From Candidatus Rifleibacteriota bacterium (GTDB lineage: Bacteria; Muiribacteriota; Ozemobacteria; Ozemobacterales; Ozemobacteraceae): 64,000 nt of DNA. Position numbers and translations under genes: made by a program. Below are positions 7,292 to 17,450 of this stretch, one piece after another. Position 1 is the first letter of the stretch. Every line of letters starts with the position of its first letter. The notes under the pieces were generated by a model that did no database searches, was not told the origin of the DNA, and saw only the letters and a list, made by a program, of their open reading frames with translations. Where the stretch lies: positions 18,669-82,668 of the forward strand of contig JADFYG010000024.1 in assembly GCA_015233155.1 (NCBI GenBank), in the 5' to 3' direction.

Positions 7292-8485
7292 ATGAATAAT
7301 AGTTCTCAGGATAGCGATTTTCTCAAAGAGCTGACAGTCCTTTACGTGGAAGACGAAAATGATACACGAGATCAGCTTGCCGAGATTTTGCGTCGGCGCG
7401 TTGGGACGCTGATAACTGCTAACAGCGGGCCAGCCGGCCTTGAGGCGTTTCGAGCAAAAAAGCCGCGCATGGTAATCACGGATATCCTGATGCCTTTGAC
7501 CGACGGGCTTGTCATGGCCCAGGAAATCAGGTTTCTTGATCGAACCGTGCCGATCATCGTCACAACAGCATTTGAACGGACGGATTATTTGTTGCGTTCG
7601 ATCGATGTCGGTATAGACAAGTATGTAATGAAACCGGTAAGCATGGATCGGCTCAATGAGGCCCTGCTGGAGTGTGCACATCGTCTGCGTGCCGAAGATC
7701 TTCTCAGCCGACAACGGGAGCAGGAATCCGAAATGAGACGCCTGGAAGCAATCAGCATCCTGGCCGATGGCATAGCCAGTGACTACAATAATCTGTTACA
7801 GGTGATCATGAGGCATATTGAACTTGCGAAAAAGGCTGCCGAGCCGGATAGCAAAGTTTTCAGACACATCCAGAATGCCGAGTTGCCATCAGAGCAAGCC
7901 CGGGAATTGAGCAAACGCCTGATGCTTCTCGCCGGCGGAGGATATGAATGTTTCCAGGTGGCGCATCTTGCGCCTGTCATTTCATCCGCGGTAGATGCGG
8001 CAATTCATGGTAACACTACCACTCACGGGTTCGTGAGCGCAGTAACCGCGTCGCTGAAAGGGAATAAAATCCGCCGGGAGTTCGACCTGCCCACAGATCT
8101 TCCGACTGTTGCTTTCGATGAATCACAAATGAGACTGGTATTTACTCACCTGACTCTTAATGCTGTCGAAGCAATGCGCTCCGAGGGAATTATCAGAGTT
8201 TCAGCGCAAGCCGCCACAATAACCGAAAAAGACGAACTCCCTCTTAAACCTGGCAGCTACTTGAATATCACTTTTCGGGATACCGGCGTTGGAATCGCAC
8301 CCGATAATCTGCCTAAAATCTTCGATCCATACTTCAGCGCCAGAGAAAAGAACACCAGTAAGCGCCTGGGACTTGGTCTGGCCCTTTGTCGGGCTATTAT
8401 AAGAAAACATGGGGGCATGATCACCGTGGAATCCAAAAAGGGTGAAGGCGCAACTTTCCGAATACTGCTGCCGGTAAAAAGCTGA
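7292..8485 (+). CDS. Receiver-kinase-like protein with the acceptor histidine replaced by Ser
   Basis: 397 residues, ATG preceded by AGAGGT. Residues 10-130 form a receiver (LYVEDEND, MVITDILMPLTDG, YVMKPV) closely similar to that of the gene at 5663. Residues 145-210 align with the HisKA subtype that normally reads AHDFNNLL; here it reads IASDYNNLLQVI, so Ser replaces the phosphorylatable His. The HATPase_c domain keeps its motifs (LTLNAVEAM, FRDTGVGIAPDNLPKIFDPYFS, LGLGLALCRAI). It therefore probably binds ATP but cannot autophosphorylate in the usual way. It may work as a regulator or phosphatase of the neighbouring kinases. It ends 31 bp before the convergent NarL-type regulator gene. Confidence 0.85.
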   Translation: MNNSSQDSDFLKELTVLYVEDENDTRDQLAEILRRRVGTLITANSGPAGLEAFRAKKPRMVITDILMPLTDGLVMAQEIRFLDRTVPIIVTTAFERTDYLLRSIDVGIDKYVMKPVSMDRLNEALLECAHRLRAEDLLSRQREQESEMRRLEAISILADGIASDYNNLLQVIMRHIELAKKAAEPDSKVFRHIQNAELPSEQARELSKRLMLLAGGGYECFQVAHLAPVISSAVDAAIHGNTTTHGFVSAVTASLKGNKIRREFDLPTDLPTVAFDESQMRLVFTHLTLNAVEAMRSEGIIRVSAQAATITEKDELPLKPGSYLNITFRDTGVGIAPDNLPKIFDPYFSAREKNTSKRLGLGLALCRAIIRKHGGMITVESKKGEGATFRILLPVKS

Positions 8486-8516
8486 GCTCAGGGGATCTTC
8501 TCATTCCAGATGACAT

Positions 8517-9182
8517 TCAGGTGTTCTTCAGGGCATGGCGAACTGCGCATTCAATTAACTCTGCTGCCGATTTAATGCACAACTTTGTCTTTATGTGCTC
8601 GCGATGAGCATCAACCGTCTTTACACTCAGTTTCAATGTTTTTGCTATTTGCCTGGAACCATAACCCTGTCCGATGAAACGGAATACTTCAAACTCCCGG
8701 TCGCTGAGTTGTCGGATCAGTTCACATTCAACAGGAGATTTTTCGTCCGAAGGCGCAGCGGCATGTTGTTTTTGTGTTTGGGCGCTGAAGTAGGAAGAGC
8801 CTTCAAGTACTGTGCGTATAGCGAAAAGCACGGTATCCATGGCTTCATGCTTCATGAGATACCCCTTGGCACCGGCACGATATGCCCGCTCTGAGCACAT
8901 ATCTTCGTCATGCATGGACATGACCAATACGCGCAGGTCTGGACATTTCTTCAGTAATTGTTTTGTCAATTCCAGGCCGTTGGGTCCTGTGAGTGAAATG
9001 TCGATGATTGCAAGGTCAGGTGAAGCTTCAAGTATGGCTGGCAATGCCTCGGCGCCGTCTGAAGCTTCTCCGCAGACGGTCAAATCTGATTCATGGTTTA
9101 TGAGTCGCACAAAGCCATGGCGTACGATGGGATGATCATCGACTATAAAAACCCGACGCTTGTGCAATGCGGACTCAGTCAT
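8517..9182 (-). CDS. NarL/FixJ-type response regulator (REC + LuxR HTH)
   Basis: 221 residues. Residues 8-125 are a receiver: VFIVDDHPIVRHG, phospho-acceptor Asp in LAIIDISLTGPNGLE, VLVMSMHD and the Lys in GYLMKHE. Residues 155-215 are a LuxR-type helix-turn-helix (LSDREFEVFRFIGQGYGSRQIAKTL, then KTVDAHREHIKTKL). It is expected to bind DNA as a phosphorylated dimer. It is convergent with the receiver-kinase cluster, whose kinases are its natural candidates as donors, and divergent from folD. A promoter-like pair lies at 9247-9274. Confidence 0.92.
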   Translation of the reverse strand: MTESALHKRRVFIVDDHPIVRHGFVRLINHESDLTVCGEASDGAEALPAILEASPDLAIIDISLTGPNGLELTKQLLKKCPDLRVLVMSMHDEDMCSERAYRAGAKGYLMKHEAMDTVLFAIRTVLEGSSYFSAQTQKQHAAAPSDEKSPVECELIRQLSDREFEVFRFIGQGYGSRQIAKTLKLSVKTVDAHREHIKTKLCIKSAAELIECAVRHALKNT

Positions 9183-9246
9183 ACGATATACCTTTTGTAA
9201 CGATAAAATATCCTCTCAGTGGCGTAATACTATATATTCCATCTTT

Positions 9247-9274
9247 ATTATAACCACTTATAGGATAATTGCAA
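9247..9274 (-). promoter_or_regulatory. Sigma70-type promoter for the NarL-type regulator
   Basis: On the minus strand TTGCAA (9274-9269) and TATAAT (9252-9247) are separated by 16 bp. The predicted start lies about 55-60 bp ahead of the ATG at 9182. The -10 box is a perfect consensus. Confidence 0.5.
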
Positions 9275-9445
9275 TCAAATAATACCAATTAATATGAGCA
9301 GCCTGCAAAATTCTGGTGGCGCCGCGAAGGAGCAGAACCCTGAGCTCCTGTTCGTAATAACGGCTGTTATAGGCGGATTGCGAAGATATCATATTGGAAC
9401 GCTTTCATCATCGAAAATTAGCGCCATCTACGCATAAAAAGAAAA

Positions 9446-9475
9446 TTGCCAAGCCTTCGGAAACGGGAGTATACT
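9446..9475 (+). promoter_or_regulatory. Sigma70-type promoter for folD and perhaps the glycine block
   Basis: TTGCCA (9446-9451) and TATACT (9470-9475) with an 18-bp spacer, ending about 30 bp before the folD start. Its position inside an upstream extension of the folD frame supports the shorter folD start. Confidence 0.5.
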
Positions 9476-9504
9476 CCGCTCATATCCGAGTGGAGGTAGT
9501 GATC

Positions 9505-10398
9505 ATGGCGCAACTGCTTGATGGTCTGCGTGTTTCTGCCGAAATTCGCGAAGCCGTTCGTGTAGAGACAGCCGCTCTATCGGCTTCAGGGAAGCCTGTT
9601 CCCGGGCTTGCGGTCGTGCTTGTCGGCGAAGATCCGGCGTCCCGTGTCTACGTAGGTCGTAAAAAGAAAGCATGCCAGGAGGTCGGGTTTCACTCGCTCG
9701 AACTCAAGCTGTCGGCCGAAACAACGCAATCCGATCTTTTGGCAAGAGTGTCAGAGCTTAACCACGATTCTCATATTCACGGAATTCTCGTTCAAATGCC
9801 TTTGCCCGCCCACATAGATGAGCATAAAATAATAGAAGCGATCGATCCGAGAAAAGACGTCGACGGATTTCATCCCATAAATGTCGGCAAGCTGCTCCAG
9901 GGCGTTGATGGCACAATCTCCTGCACACCAGGTGGCGTTATCGAACTGTTGCACCGCTACAGGATCGAGCTGAAAGGTAAAAAGGCGCTAGTGATCGGTC
10001 GCAGCAATATAGTCGGAAAACCCATGGCTGTCCTGCTGATTCGCGAAAATGCTACGGTAACGATAGCACACTCGCATACGAAGAACCTGGAGGCCGAGAT
10101 AAAAGCTTCCGACATTATTGTCGCTGCCATCGGAAAGCCTCGCATGATCAGGGGCGAGTGGATAAAACAAGGCGCGGTGGTCGTAGACATTGGAATGAAC
10201 CAGATCGAAGATCTTACGACTGAAAAAAAGACGCGTCTCGTCGGAGATGTCGATTTCGAAACGGCGCGCGAACGCGCGTCTTTCATCACTCCGGTTCCGG
10301 GCGGCATCGGACCAATGACCATTGCGATGTTGCTTTCCAATACGCTTAAAGCTTACAAAACGCTGACTAACTCCCCTACCCCGTTATCGGCCTTATAA
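9505..10398 (+). CDS. folD: Methylenetetrahydrofolate dehydrogenase/cyclohydrolase
   Basis: 298 residues from the ATG at 9505, which has GGAGG at 9492-9496; a longer in-frame ATG at 9394 overlaps the likely promoter and was rejected. The bifunctional cytosolic enzyme interconverts 5,10-methylene-THF, methenyl-THF and 10-formyl-THF with NADP. Family motifs present: YVGRKKKACQEVGF with the catalytic Lys, VQMPLP, DPRKDVDGFHP, and the nucleotide-binding GRSNIVGKPMAVLL, ending with PVPGGIGPMTIAMLL. Length is normal. It opens a same-strand block for glycine/one-carbon metabolism; the aminotransferase starts 3 bp after its stop. Confidence 0.96.
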   Translation: MAQLLDGLRVSAEIREAVRVETAALSASGKPVPGLAVVLVGEDPASRVYVGRKKKACQEVGFHSLELKLSAETTQSDLLARVSELNHDSHIHGILVQMPLPAHIDEHKIIEAIDPRKDVDGFHPINVGKLLQGVDGTISCTPGGVIELLHRYRIELKGKKALVIGRSNIVGKPMAVLLIRENATVTIAHSHTKNLEAEIKASDIIVAAIGKPRMIRGEWIKQGAVVVDIGMNQIEDLTTEKKTRLVGDVDFETARERASFITPVPGGIGPMTIAMLLSNTLKAYKTLTNSPTPLSAL

Positions 10399-10401
10399 AC
10401 C

Positions 10402-11559
10402 ATGGATCAGAACATTCTTTTAATGACGCCGGGACCGGTCACTATCGAGTCTGATGTGCTTCTGGCCGGTGCGCATCCTTTGCGCCACCATCGCAGCAGG
10501 GAGTTTGGGCAGCTGTATTCAGATTGCATAGAGCGCCTGAAAAGAATTTTCCGAACGCAACAACGTCTTTATCTGACAACTTCCTCAGGTACTGGCGTCA
10601 TGGAAGCCGCTATCGCCAACCATTTTTCACCAGGCGATTCCATTTTGATCATAGAAACCGGCAAATTCGGAGAACGTTTTACTGAAATTGCCCGCGCTTT
10701 CAAGCTTAATGTGATTCCGCTCAAATACCCATGGGGACATCGTGCCAGGGCAGAAGACATAGCCCGTGAACTCGACAGAAATCCTTTGATCAGGGGCGTC
10801 ACGGTCACGTTCAATGAAACTTCGACGGGCGTTTACAACGATCCGACACCCATCGGAAAACTCATAAAAGAGCGCCCTGACGTAATTTTTATCCTGGACG
10901 GAGTTTCCGGCTTCGGTGCTCTGCCCTTCGACATGGACGGATGCAACGTCGATGTCGCCATATCGGCCTCTCATAAAGGTTTTTTATCACCACCTGGGAT
11001 TGGTATGATAGCACAGTCCGATAAGGCTTTTGCGCGCATGGAAAAAACCGAATGTCACGGTTACTACTTCGATCTCAAGCATTATGTCAGGAATCAGGCT
11101 TTGCCGTTGCCTGGCTATCCATGGACTCCGGCGATTTCGGTTATGTTTTCACTACATTCGGCTCTCGAAAAAATCGAAGCGAAAGGAGTCGACTCGATAT
11201 GCTCACATTATCATCGACTTGCCGAAGGCTTGCGGGCAGCTGTCGAGGCTATGGGACTCCGAATATTCACACAGCCGGATGCGCGTTCCGACGTACTAAC
11301 GGTCATCGAAGCCCCGCCGGGCATTCCCCCATCCAAGATTGTTAAAGAAATGTATGACTCATACTCCATAATGATCGCTACTGGCCAGGGTGAGATCACC
11401 GGTTCGGTGTTTCGCATCGCCACTATTGGCGCGATAGGAGAACGCGACATGATCGGCACGGTCGGTTCGCTTGAGCTCGTCCTGAGGAAGCTTGGCCATC
11501 TGAAAGAGGCGGGTCACGGCGTTGCCGCGATGCTTGACGTATTTGCACATTCTGCATAA
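10402..11559 (+). CDS. Class V aminotransferase, probable alanine/serine-glyoxylate aminotransferase
   Basis: 385 residues. It begins LLMTPGPVTIESDVLLA as in the small-subunit hydrogenase/serine-glyoxylate aminotransferase group, has the PLP loop TTSSGTGVMEAA, the cofactor Asp in FILDGVSGFGALPFDMD, and the Schiff-base Lys192 in ISASHKGFLSPPG. Enzymes of this group move an amino group from alanine or serine to glyoxylate to make glycine, or act on phosphonates. Lying 3 bp after folD and ahead of the glycine cleavage genes, a glyoxylate-to-glycine role fits best. The exact donor cannot be deduced from sequence. Confidence 0.85.
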   Translation: MDQNILLMTPGPVTIESDVLLAGAHPLRHHRSREFGQLYSDCIERLKRIFRTQQRLYLTTSSGTGVMEAAIANHFSPGDSILIIETGKFGERFTEIARAFKLNVIPLKYPWGHRARAEDIARELDRNPLIRGVTVTFNETSTGVYNDPTPIGKLIKERPDVIFILDGVSGFGALPFDMDGCNVDVAISASHKGFLSPPGIGMIAQSDKAFARMEKTECHGYYFDLKHYVRNQALPLPGYPWTPAISVMFSLHSALEKIEAKGVDSICSHYHRLAEGLRAAVEAMGLRIFTQPDARSDVLTVIEAPPGIPPSKIVKEMYDSYSIMIATGQGEITGSVFRIATIGAIGERDMIGTVGSLELVLRKLGHLKEAGHGVAAMLDVFAHSA

Positions 11560-11740
11560 CCGATACTGTGTCGAAAATATTTTCTTGCAAATTCTGTATG
11601 AAATGATAAAGAATGTCTGTCTGAAAAAACCGCTGAATCTCAACGCATGAAGATTCTGTCGGTTCGGTCGGGTTTGCTGGTATCCTTTCTGAAAACGTGG
11701 TAAATGATTGGAAAACGGTAGGAACAAGGAGCTTAACAGA

Positions 11741-12835
11741 ATGAAAAAGACACCGTTGTGTGCCGTTCATGAAGCGTTGGGGGCCCGAATGGTCGAGTTC
11801 GGAGGCTGGTATATGCCGGTCCAGTATTCATCGATTATCGACGAACATCAGGCGGTTCGGACAAAAGTCGGCCTGTTTGATCTGTTCCATATGGGCGAGT
11901 TCTGGCTGAATGGACCGACTGCTATGAAGACGCTCCAGAAGATAGTTTGCCAGGATATAGAAGCTTTATCGGATCGTCAGATCGCTTATACTCCGATGTG
12001 TCGTCCGGACGGAACGATTATTGACGATCTGCTCGTCTATCGCTGGAGCATGAACAAGTATCTGCTCGTAGTAAACGCTTCGAACATCGACAAGGATTTC
12101 CGCTGGATCGAGTCACAGCTCGAGGGAAATGTGAAGCTCGAGAATCGTTCCAGTACTATGGGCCTGATTGCAATTCAAGGGCCGTTTGCCCAGGAGATAT
12201 TGCAGAAACTGACTCGTCAGAATCTGAAGGCCATCAAGTATTACTGGTTCACCGGCGGCAAGGTCAAAGGGATAGAATGCATAATCAGTCGCACCGGATA
12301 CACCGGAGAGGACGGCTTCGAATTATATTTTGAGCATGAGCATTGTGAAATACTCTGGAAAAACCTGATGGAAGCCGGAAAGGATTACGGCATCAAACCG
12401 ATAGGTCTCGGCGCGCGTGACACGCTGCGTCTTGAGGCGCGACTGATGTTATACGGTAACGATATTCATGATTCCACAACTCCGATCGAGGCTAATCTCG
12501 ATTGGACAGTGAAAATGGCAAAGGGACCATTTACCGGCTCCGATATCCTGAAGAAACAAAAGGAAAGCGGTGTTCAAAAAACACTTGTCGGATTTGAACT
12601 CGACAAGGGACCGGCTGCCCGGCATGGATATACTATTTTCAAGAATGGCAAAAAGATCGGCGAGGTCACATCCGGAACCTTCTCCCCTACCCTTCAGAAA
12701 AACATAGGCTTGGGCTATGTCACCCCTGACTTGAAAGCCATCGGATCGACATTCGATATCGATATTCGCGGGAAAATGTACAAGGCAACCGTCATTCCAA
12801 CGCCATTTTACATGCGGCCAGGCCAGAAGAAATAA
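11741..12835 (+). CDS. gcvT: Glycine cleavage system T protein (aminomethyltransferase)
   Basis: 364 residues from the ATG at 11741, preceded by AAGGAG at 11726-11731. Takes the aminomethyl group from lipoylated GcvH, releases ammonia and passes the one-carbon unit to tetrahydrofolate. Family features: [29 protein letters not shown] at the start (only partly quoted from a longer conserved stretch), [33 protein letters not shown] and C-terminal [21 protein letters not shown]. Followed after 2 bp by glyA, so translational coupling is likely. Confidence 0.96.
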   Translation: MKKTPLCAVHEALGARMVEFGGWYMPVQYSSIIDEHQAVRTKVGLFDLFHMGEFWLNGPTAMKTLQKIVCQDIEALSDRQIAYTPMCRPDGTIIDDLLVYRWSMNKYLLVVNASNIDKDFRWIESQLEGNVKLENRSSTMGLIAIQGPFAQEILQKLTRQNLKAIKYYWFTGGKVKGIECIISRTGYTGEDGFELYFEHEHCEILWKNLMEAGKDYGIKPIGLGARDTLRLEARLMLYGNDIHDSTTPIEANLDWTVKMAKGPFTGSDILKKQKESGVQKTLVGFELDKGPAARHGYTIFKNGKKIGEVTSGTFSPTLQKNIGLGYVTPDLKAIGSTFDIDIRGKMYKATVIPTPFYMRPGQKK

Positions 12836-12837
12836 TC

Positions 12838-14073
12838 ATGAACAGATTGAAAACATTTGACCCCGAGATCTTCAACATAATCGCACACGAACGATCACGG
12901 CAAATGAACGGAATCGAGTTGATCGCCTCCGAAAATTTCGTCTCTGAAGCCGTTCTCGAAGCCCTTGGATCAGTTCTCACAAACAAGTATGCCGAAGGAT
13001 ATCCCGCGAAACGCTACTATGGTGGTTGTGAAGTTGTAGATCAGGCCGAAGATCTTGCTCGTGACCGCGTGAAGAAGATTTTTGGCGCCGAGCACGCGAA
13101 TGTACAACCTCATTCCGGAAGCCAGGCCAACATGGCCGTCTATCTTACGGCATTGAAGGCTGGCGATACCTATATGGGAATGAGCCTCCAAAACGGCGGC
13201 CATCTCACTCACGGAAGCCCGGTCAATTTCAGCGGAATACTATATAAGTGTATTCCATATGGCGTCGATGAAAAAAGCGAAACCATCGATTATGACAAGC
13301 TGGAAGAGCTGGCGATTGAACACAAACCCAAAATGATCATGGCGGGTGCCTCTGCCTATCCGCGAATAATTGATTTTGAGCGTTTCCGCAAGATCTGTGA
13401 TATGGTCGGTGCCCTGCTGTGTGTCGATATGGCGCATATTGCGGGTCTTGTTGCGGCAGGGTTGCATCCGAGTCCGGTTCCATACGCCGAGTTTGTGACG
13501 AGCACGACACACAAGACATTACGCGGTCCGCGCGGCGGCTTGATCCTGTGTCGCGAAAAGTATGCCAAAGCCATTGATAAAGCCATCTTCCCTGGTCTGC
13601 AGGGTGGCCCGCTCATGCATGTCATCGCGGCGAAGGCAGTAGCCTTCAAGGAAGCTCTCGAGCCGAGTTTCAAGGATTATCAGAAGAAGATAATAGAAAA
13701 TTCGAAAGCTCTTGCCGAAGCTTTGATCAGCAAGGGACTCCGCCTCATCTCCGGCGGCACCGATAATCATCTCATGCTGGTAGACCTTCGCAGCAAGAAT
13801 GTCACCGGCAAACTTGCCGAAGCCGCTCTGGACAAAGCGGGCATTACGGCCAACAAAAATACGATTCCGAATGATCCGCAGTCGCCATTTATTACCTCCG
13901 GACTCCGCCTGGGAACTCCCGCCGTCACGACGCGCGGCATGGGCCCGGCGGAGATGAAGGAAATAGCCGGCCTGCTCGATGAGGTACTGACCCGGCCCGA
14001 GGATGCAGCCGTGATAGATGGTGTGAAAAAGAAGGTCGATACGTTGTGCAGAAAATTCCCTTTCTACACATGA
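12838..14073 (+). CDS. glyA: Serine hydroxymethyltransferase
   Basis: 411 residues. PLP enzyme interconverting serine and glycine with tetrahydrofolate/methylene-THF. Conserved signatures: [53 protein letters not shown], and the Schiff-base Lys226 in [14 protein letters not shown]. The length is typical. It sits between gcvT and gcvH, so glycine cleavage and serine synthesis share transcription. A GC-rich hairpin lies 20 bp after the stop and may partly separate gcvH-PA-PB from the upstream genes. Confidence 0.97.
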   Translation: MNRLKTFDPEIFNIIAHERSRQMNGIELIASENFVSEAVLEALGSVLTNKYAEGYPAKRYYGGCEVVDQAEDLARDRVKKIFGAEHANVQPHSGSQANMAVYLTALKAGDTYMGMSLQNGGHLTHGSPVNFSGILYKCIPYGVDEKSETIDYDKLEELAIEHKPKMIMAGASAYPRIIDFERFRKICDMVGALLCVDMAHIAGLVAAGLHPSPVPYAEFVTSTTHKTLRGPRGGLILCREKYAKAIDKAIFPGLQGGPLMHVIAAKAVAFKEALEPSFKDYQKKIIENSKALAEALISKGLRLISGGTDNHLMLVDLRSKNVTGKLAEAALDKAGITANKNTIPNDPQSPFITSGLRLGTPAVTTRGMGPAEMKEIAGLLDEVLTRPEDAAVIDGVKKKVDTLCRKFPFYT

Positions 14074-14090
14074 TATGTCGTTATAAATGT

Positions 14091-14117
14091 AAGGGCGGGT
14101 TTCAACCCCACCCCTTC
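14091..14117 (+). repeat. G/C-rich hairpin between glyA and gcvH
   Basis: AAGGGCGGG and CCCACCCCTT form an imperfect stem around a loop containing TTTCAA, 18 bp after the glyA stop. It resembles the hairpins at 17451-17471 and 19111-19131 in beginning with (A/T)GGGCG. It could attenuate read-through or stabilise the upstream mRNA. Confidence 0.35.
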
Positions 14118-14184
14118 ATGAATGCCTGCGGTTAATAAATATAATTCAATCCATTTTGTATAAATATTAAAGGAGCTTACATCA

Positions 14185-14571
14185 ATGAACCCGACGAACT
14201 GTAAATATACCAAAGATCATGAATGGGCCCGCATCGAGGGCAAGATTGCCATAATAGGAATCAGTGAATTCGCGAGCAAACAACTGGGCGATGTTGTTTT
14301 CGTCGACGTGCCTCAGGTTGGCACTGAGCTTGTTAAGGGTAAAACTCTTGGCGTGGTCGAATCGGTGAAGACTGTTTCCGACATTTTCGCTCCGCTGAGC
14401 GGCAAGGTAATTGAGAGAAATGCAGCGCTGGAAGGCGAACCTGCAAAAGTCAATGAAGATCCGTTCGGCTCCGGCTGGATGATCAAGATAGAGCTGTCAG
14501 ATCCTGGCGAAGTATCTGATCTGATGGATGTTAAAGAATACGAAGAGCATTGCGCGCACAGCGAGCATTGA
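14185..14571 (+). CDS. gcvH: Glycine cleavage system H protein (lipoyl carrier)
   Basis: 128 residues, ATG preceded by AAAGGAG. The small lipoylated shuttle carries the aminomethyl group between the P, T and L proteins. N-terminal CKYTKDHEWARIEG, then the lipoyl domain with FVDVPQVGTELVKG and the lipoate-bearing Lys62 in GVVESVKTVSDIFAPLSG, and the NEDPFGSGWMIKI end motif. Normal length. The gcvPA start follows 9 bp after its stop. Confidence 0.97.
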   Translation: MNPTNCKYTKDHEWARIEGKIAIIGISEFASKQLGDVVFVDVPQVGTELVKGKTLGVVESVKTVSDIFAPLSGKVIERNAALEGEPAKVNEDPFGSGWMIKIELSDPGEVSDLMDVKEYEEHCAHSEH

Positions 14572-14580
14572 TACTTAACT

Positions 14581-15924
14581 ATGGCTAATTATCTTCCCAA
14601 TACACCTGAAGAAGTTAAACAAATGCTGGCGACCATAGGGGTCCCGGATATAGAAGAACTGTTCCGAGAGATACCTGCGTCCATGCGGTTAAATCGGCCC
14701 CTGGATTTACCCGAGGGGTTATCTGAAGCGGAGACGGCGCAAAAGCTTCAGGATTTGTCTGAACAGAATTTCGGGGCCGATGAACTGTCATGTTTTATAG
14801 GCGCAGGCATATATGATCACCGCATTCCCCTGGTGTTGAACCACCTTCTGTTGCGGGGCGATTTTTTCACCGCCTATACGCCTTACCAAGCCGAGATTGC
14901 TCAGGGAACCCTTCAGGCGATCTACGAGTATCAGAGTCTGATGTGCGAGCTTACAGGCATGGATATCGCCAATGCGTCCATGTACGAAGGTGCTACCGCC
15001 TTTGCGGAAGCGGCTAATATGGCCCTGGTTCATACAAACCGCAAGAAGCTGGTGGTTCTCGAGACGGTCCATCCTGAATACCGTGCGGTTACTGAAGGGC
15101 TCGTCAGGCATCTGGGCGTTGATGTTGTCACGCTGCAGGTCGAAGACGGCGTGATCGACGCAACACGGGTCGCCGAGGCCGTAGATGGAAATACCGCTGC
15201 GGTGATGTTGCAGTATCCGAATTTCTTCGGGTGCCTTGAAGATGTAGCGGCTATCTGTGCGATAGCTAAAAAGGCAGGCGCTCTTAGCATCGTTTCCACA
15301 TATCCTGTGGCGCTAGGTATATTAACGCCGCCGGGTGAATTCGGCGCTGATATTGTAACCGGAGAGGGGCAATCGCTCGGCATACCCATGGGATTTGGCG
15401 GTCCCTCGCTTGGTTTCATGGCCGTGCGTGATCCCCTTATGCGGAAGATTCCCGGACGCATCTCCGGCTGCACACTCGACAATCGTGGTCAGCGCGGCTT
15501 CGTTCTGACTCTGCAGGCGCGCGAGCAGCATATCCGCAGAGAGAAAGCGAGTTCCAATATATGTTCAAACCAGGCGCTCATGGCTTTGAACGCAACCATA
15601 TACATGGCACTGCTCGGCCGGGAGGGCATGCGTGAAGTCGCATCTCACTCGATGCAAAAGGCGCACCACCTGAAAAAGGAGTTGTCTAAACTCACAGGCG
15701 TGCAAATTCCATTCAGCGCCCCCTTCTTCAATGAGTTCGTTATTCAGGTGCCGAATGCCGCAAAAGTCCTCAAGAAGCTGGAAAGCGAAGGCATTCTCGG
15801 CGGCTTTTTACTCGAGACTTTTTATCCGCGCTTCAAGAATCATATTCTCGTGGCGGTGACTGAAAAACGTACAATTGAAGAAATGGATTTGTACAAGCAC
15901 CTTCTTGGAGGGCTGAGCGCATGA
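14581..15924 (+). CDS. gcvPA: Glycine dehydrogenase (decarboxylating) subunit 1
   Basis: 447 residues, the N-terminal half of the split P protein. With GcvPB it decarboxylates glycine and loads the aminomethyl group on GcvH. Diagnostic stretches are [13 protein letters not shown] at the start, [40 protein letters not shown] and CSNQALMAL. This subunit has a fold type I PLP layout but not the Schiff-base Lys, which is in GcvPB. Overlaps gcvPB by 4 bases (ATGA at 15921), consistent with 1:1 synthesis. The two-gene form is common in Firmicutes, Thermotogae, archaea and many candidate phyla. Confidence 0.96.
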   Translation: MANYLPNTPEEVKQMLATIGVPDIEELFREIPASMRLNRPLDLPEGLSEAETAQKLQDLSEQNFGADELSCFIGAGIYDHRIPLVLNHLLLRGDFFTAYTPYQAEIAQGTLQAIYEYQSLMCELTGMDIANASMYEGATAFAEAANMALVHTNRKKLVVLETVHPEYRAVTEGLVRHLGVDVVTLQVEDGVIDATRVAEAVDGNTAAVMLQYPNFFGCLEDVAAICAIAKKAGALSIVSTYPVALGILTPPGEFGADIVTGEGQSLGIPMGFGGPSLGFMAVRDPLMRKIPGRISGCTLDNRGQRGFVLTLQAREQHIRREKASSNICSNQALMALNATIYMALLGREGMREVASHSMQKAHHLKKELSKLTGVQIPFSAPFFNEFVIQVPNAAKVLKKLESEGILGGFLLETFYPRFKNHILVAVTEKRTIEEMDLYKHLLGGLSA

Positions 15925-17405
15925 AGATCCTGGAACCTTTGCTTTTCGAGCTTTCCGTAGATGGACGACGAGGCTACACATTGCCGAAACTTGACATTCC
16001 CGAAAGCGATCCGGCTGATCTGCTGCCTGCGACATATATTCGCAAGGAGCTGAAGCTTCCATCGATATCAGAGATCGATTGCGTTCGTCATTTTACCCGG
16101 CTTTCGCGACTCAATTACTGCGTAGACGTAGGATTTTACCCACTCGGCTCATGTACGATGAAATACAATCCGAAGATCAATGAGGACATGGCGCGCCTGC
16201 CAGGTTTTGCAAATCTGCATCCTTATCAGTCTGAGGGAACCGTTCAGGGAGCGCTTGCGCTGATGCATTTCCTCGAACACGCGATCTGCGAGATCACCGG
16301 TATGGACGCGTGTACTCTGCAGCCTGCGGCAGGTGCCCACGGCGAGTTAACCGGGCTGATGATCATCAAGGCATATCACGACAGAAAAAGGAACAAAACC
16401 AAAACCAAAATACTTATTCCGGATGCTGGGCATGGCACAAATCCGGCTTCGGCTGCGCTATGCGGTTATCAAGTGGTCAGCCTGCATACCGACGCCCGCG
16501 GCGGAGTTGATCTGAACGATCTTCGAGCACATCTGGCCCCGGATGTCGCGGGTCTGATGCTGACGAATCCCAATACTCTGGGCCTTTTCGATGAAAATAT
16601 CGAGGAGATTGCGCGACTTGTGCATAGCGTGGATGGTCTGCTCTACTACGATGGGGCGAATCTCAACGCTATCATGGGTTGGACGCGGCCCGGTGACATG
16701 GGTTTCGATGTCGTACATGTGAATCTGCACAAGACATTCTCGACGCCTCATGGCGGCGGCGGCCCTGGCTCAGGACCTGTCGGCGTTAAGAAGCATCTGG
16801 CCGAGTTCCTTCCCTCACCGAAAGTCACTTTCGACGGAAAAAAATTCAAGATTGTGCGCAAATGCAAAGGGTCAATCGGGCCGGTACGTTCTTTCCTGGG
16901 CAGCTTCGGGGTTCTTGTACGTGCCTGGACATACATAGTCTCCCTCGGAGGCGCCGGGTTGAAAGATGTCTCTTCTCATGCCGTTCTTAACGCAAACTAT
17001 ATGATGAGGCGTTTGCAGAAACGGTATGCTCTGCCATATGACCGGCATTGCAAGCACGAGTTTGTATTATCGGGCAAACCTTTCGCGGAGAAGGGAGTCA
17101 AAACGCTGGATATTGCAAAACGACTTCTAGACGAAGGTTTCCATGCTCCGACGATATATTTCCCGCTGATCGTCGAAGAGGCGATTATGATCGAGCCAAC
17201 CGAAACCGAGAGCAAGCGAACAATGGATGAGTTTATAGAGGTAATGCTGCGCATCGCTGACGAGGCTGTGAATACACCGGAAAAGCTGAAGGCCGCCCCA
17301 ATTAAGACGCCGGTTGGTCGACTGGATGAAGCGACAGCTGCGCGGAAACCTGATCTGAACTACTTCAAGGGACGCGGCTCCCCCCCCGGCAACGCTTCCG
17401 TATGA
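15921..17405 (+). CDS. gcvPB: Glycine dehydrogenase (decarboxylating) subunit 2
   Basis: 494 residues, the catalytic C-terminal half of the split P protein. Signatures: [59 protein letters not shown] and the PLP Lys271 in [16 protein letters not shown]. Usual length. Last gene of the glycine block; no lpd (L protein) or lipoate-attachment gene is present in the window, so these must be elsewhere. A strong 8-bp-stem hairpin follows at 17451-17471. Confidence 0.96.
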   Translation: MKILEPLLFELSVDGRRGYTLPKLDIPESDPADLLPATYIRKELKLPSISEIDCVRHFTRLSRLNYCVDVGFYPLGSCTMKYNPKINEDMARLPGFANLHPYQSEGTVQGALALMHFLEHAICEITGMDACTLQPAAGAHGELTGLMIIKAYHDRKRNKTKTKILIPDAGHGTNPASAALCGYQVVSLHTDARGGVDLNDLRAHLAPDVAGLMLTNPNTLGLFDENIEEIARLVHSVDGLLYYDGANLNAIMGWTRPGDMGFDVVHVNLHKTFSTPHGGGGPGSGPVGVKKHLAEFLPSPKVTFDGKKFKIVRKCKGSIGPVRSFLGSFGVLVRAWTYIVSLGGAGLKDVSSHAVLNANYMMRRLQKRYALPYDRHCKHEFVLSGKPFAEKGVKTLDIAKRLLDEGFHAPTIYFPLIVEEAIMIEPTETESKRTMDEFIEVMLRIADEAVNTPEKLKAAPIKTPVGRLDEATAARKPDLNYFKGRGSPPGNASV

Positions 17406-17450
17406 GATACGACTCCGTTGATAATAAATGCGTTCGTGATGATAGCGTAT

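Larger units (their letters stand above)
9183..9504. other. Divergent intergenic region between the NarL-type regulator and folD
   Basis: 322 bp without a credible gene. It contains a promoter-like pair reading left (9247-9274) and one reading right (9446-9475). No riboswitch-like fold was recognised ahead of the glycine/one-carbon genes. Confidence 0.55.

Noticed and set aside
9394..9504. 37-residue N-terminal extension of FolD
   Set aside because: The extension overlaps a good promoter and has no similarity to FolD; the ATG at 9505 has a strong ribosome site.
11560..11740. Possible glycine riboswitch ahead of gcvT
   Set aside because: The region lacks the tandem conserved cores of glycine riboswitches; the short GC-rich pieces do not form the expected junctions.
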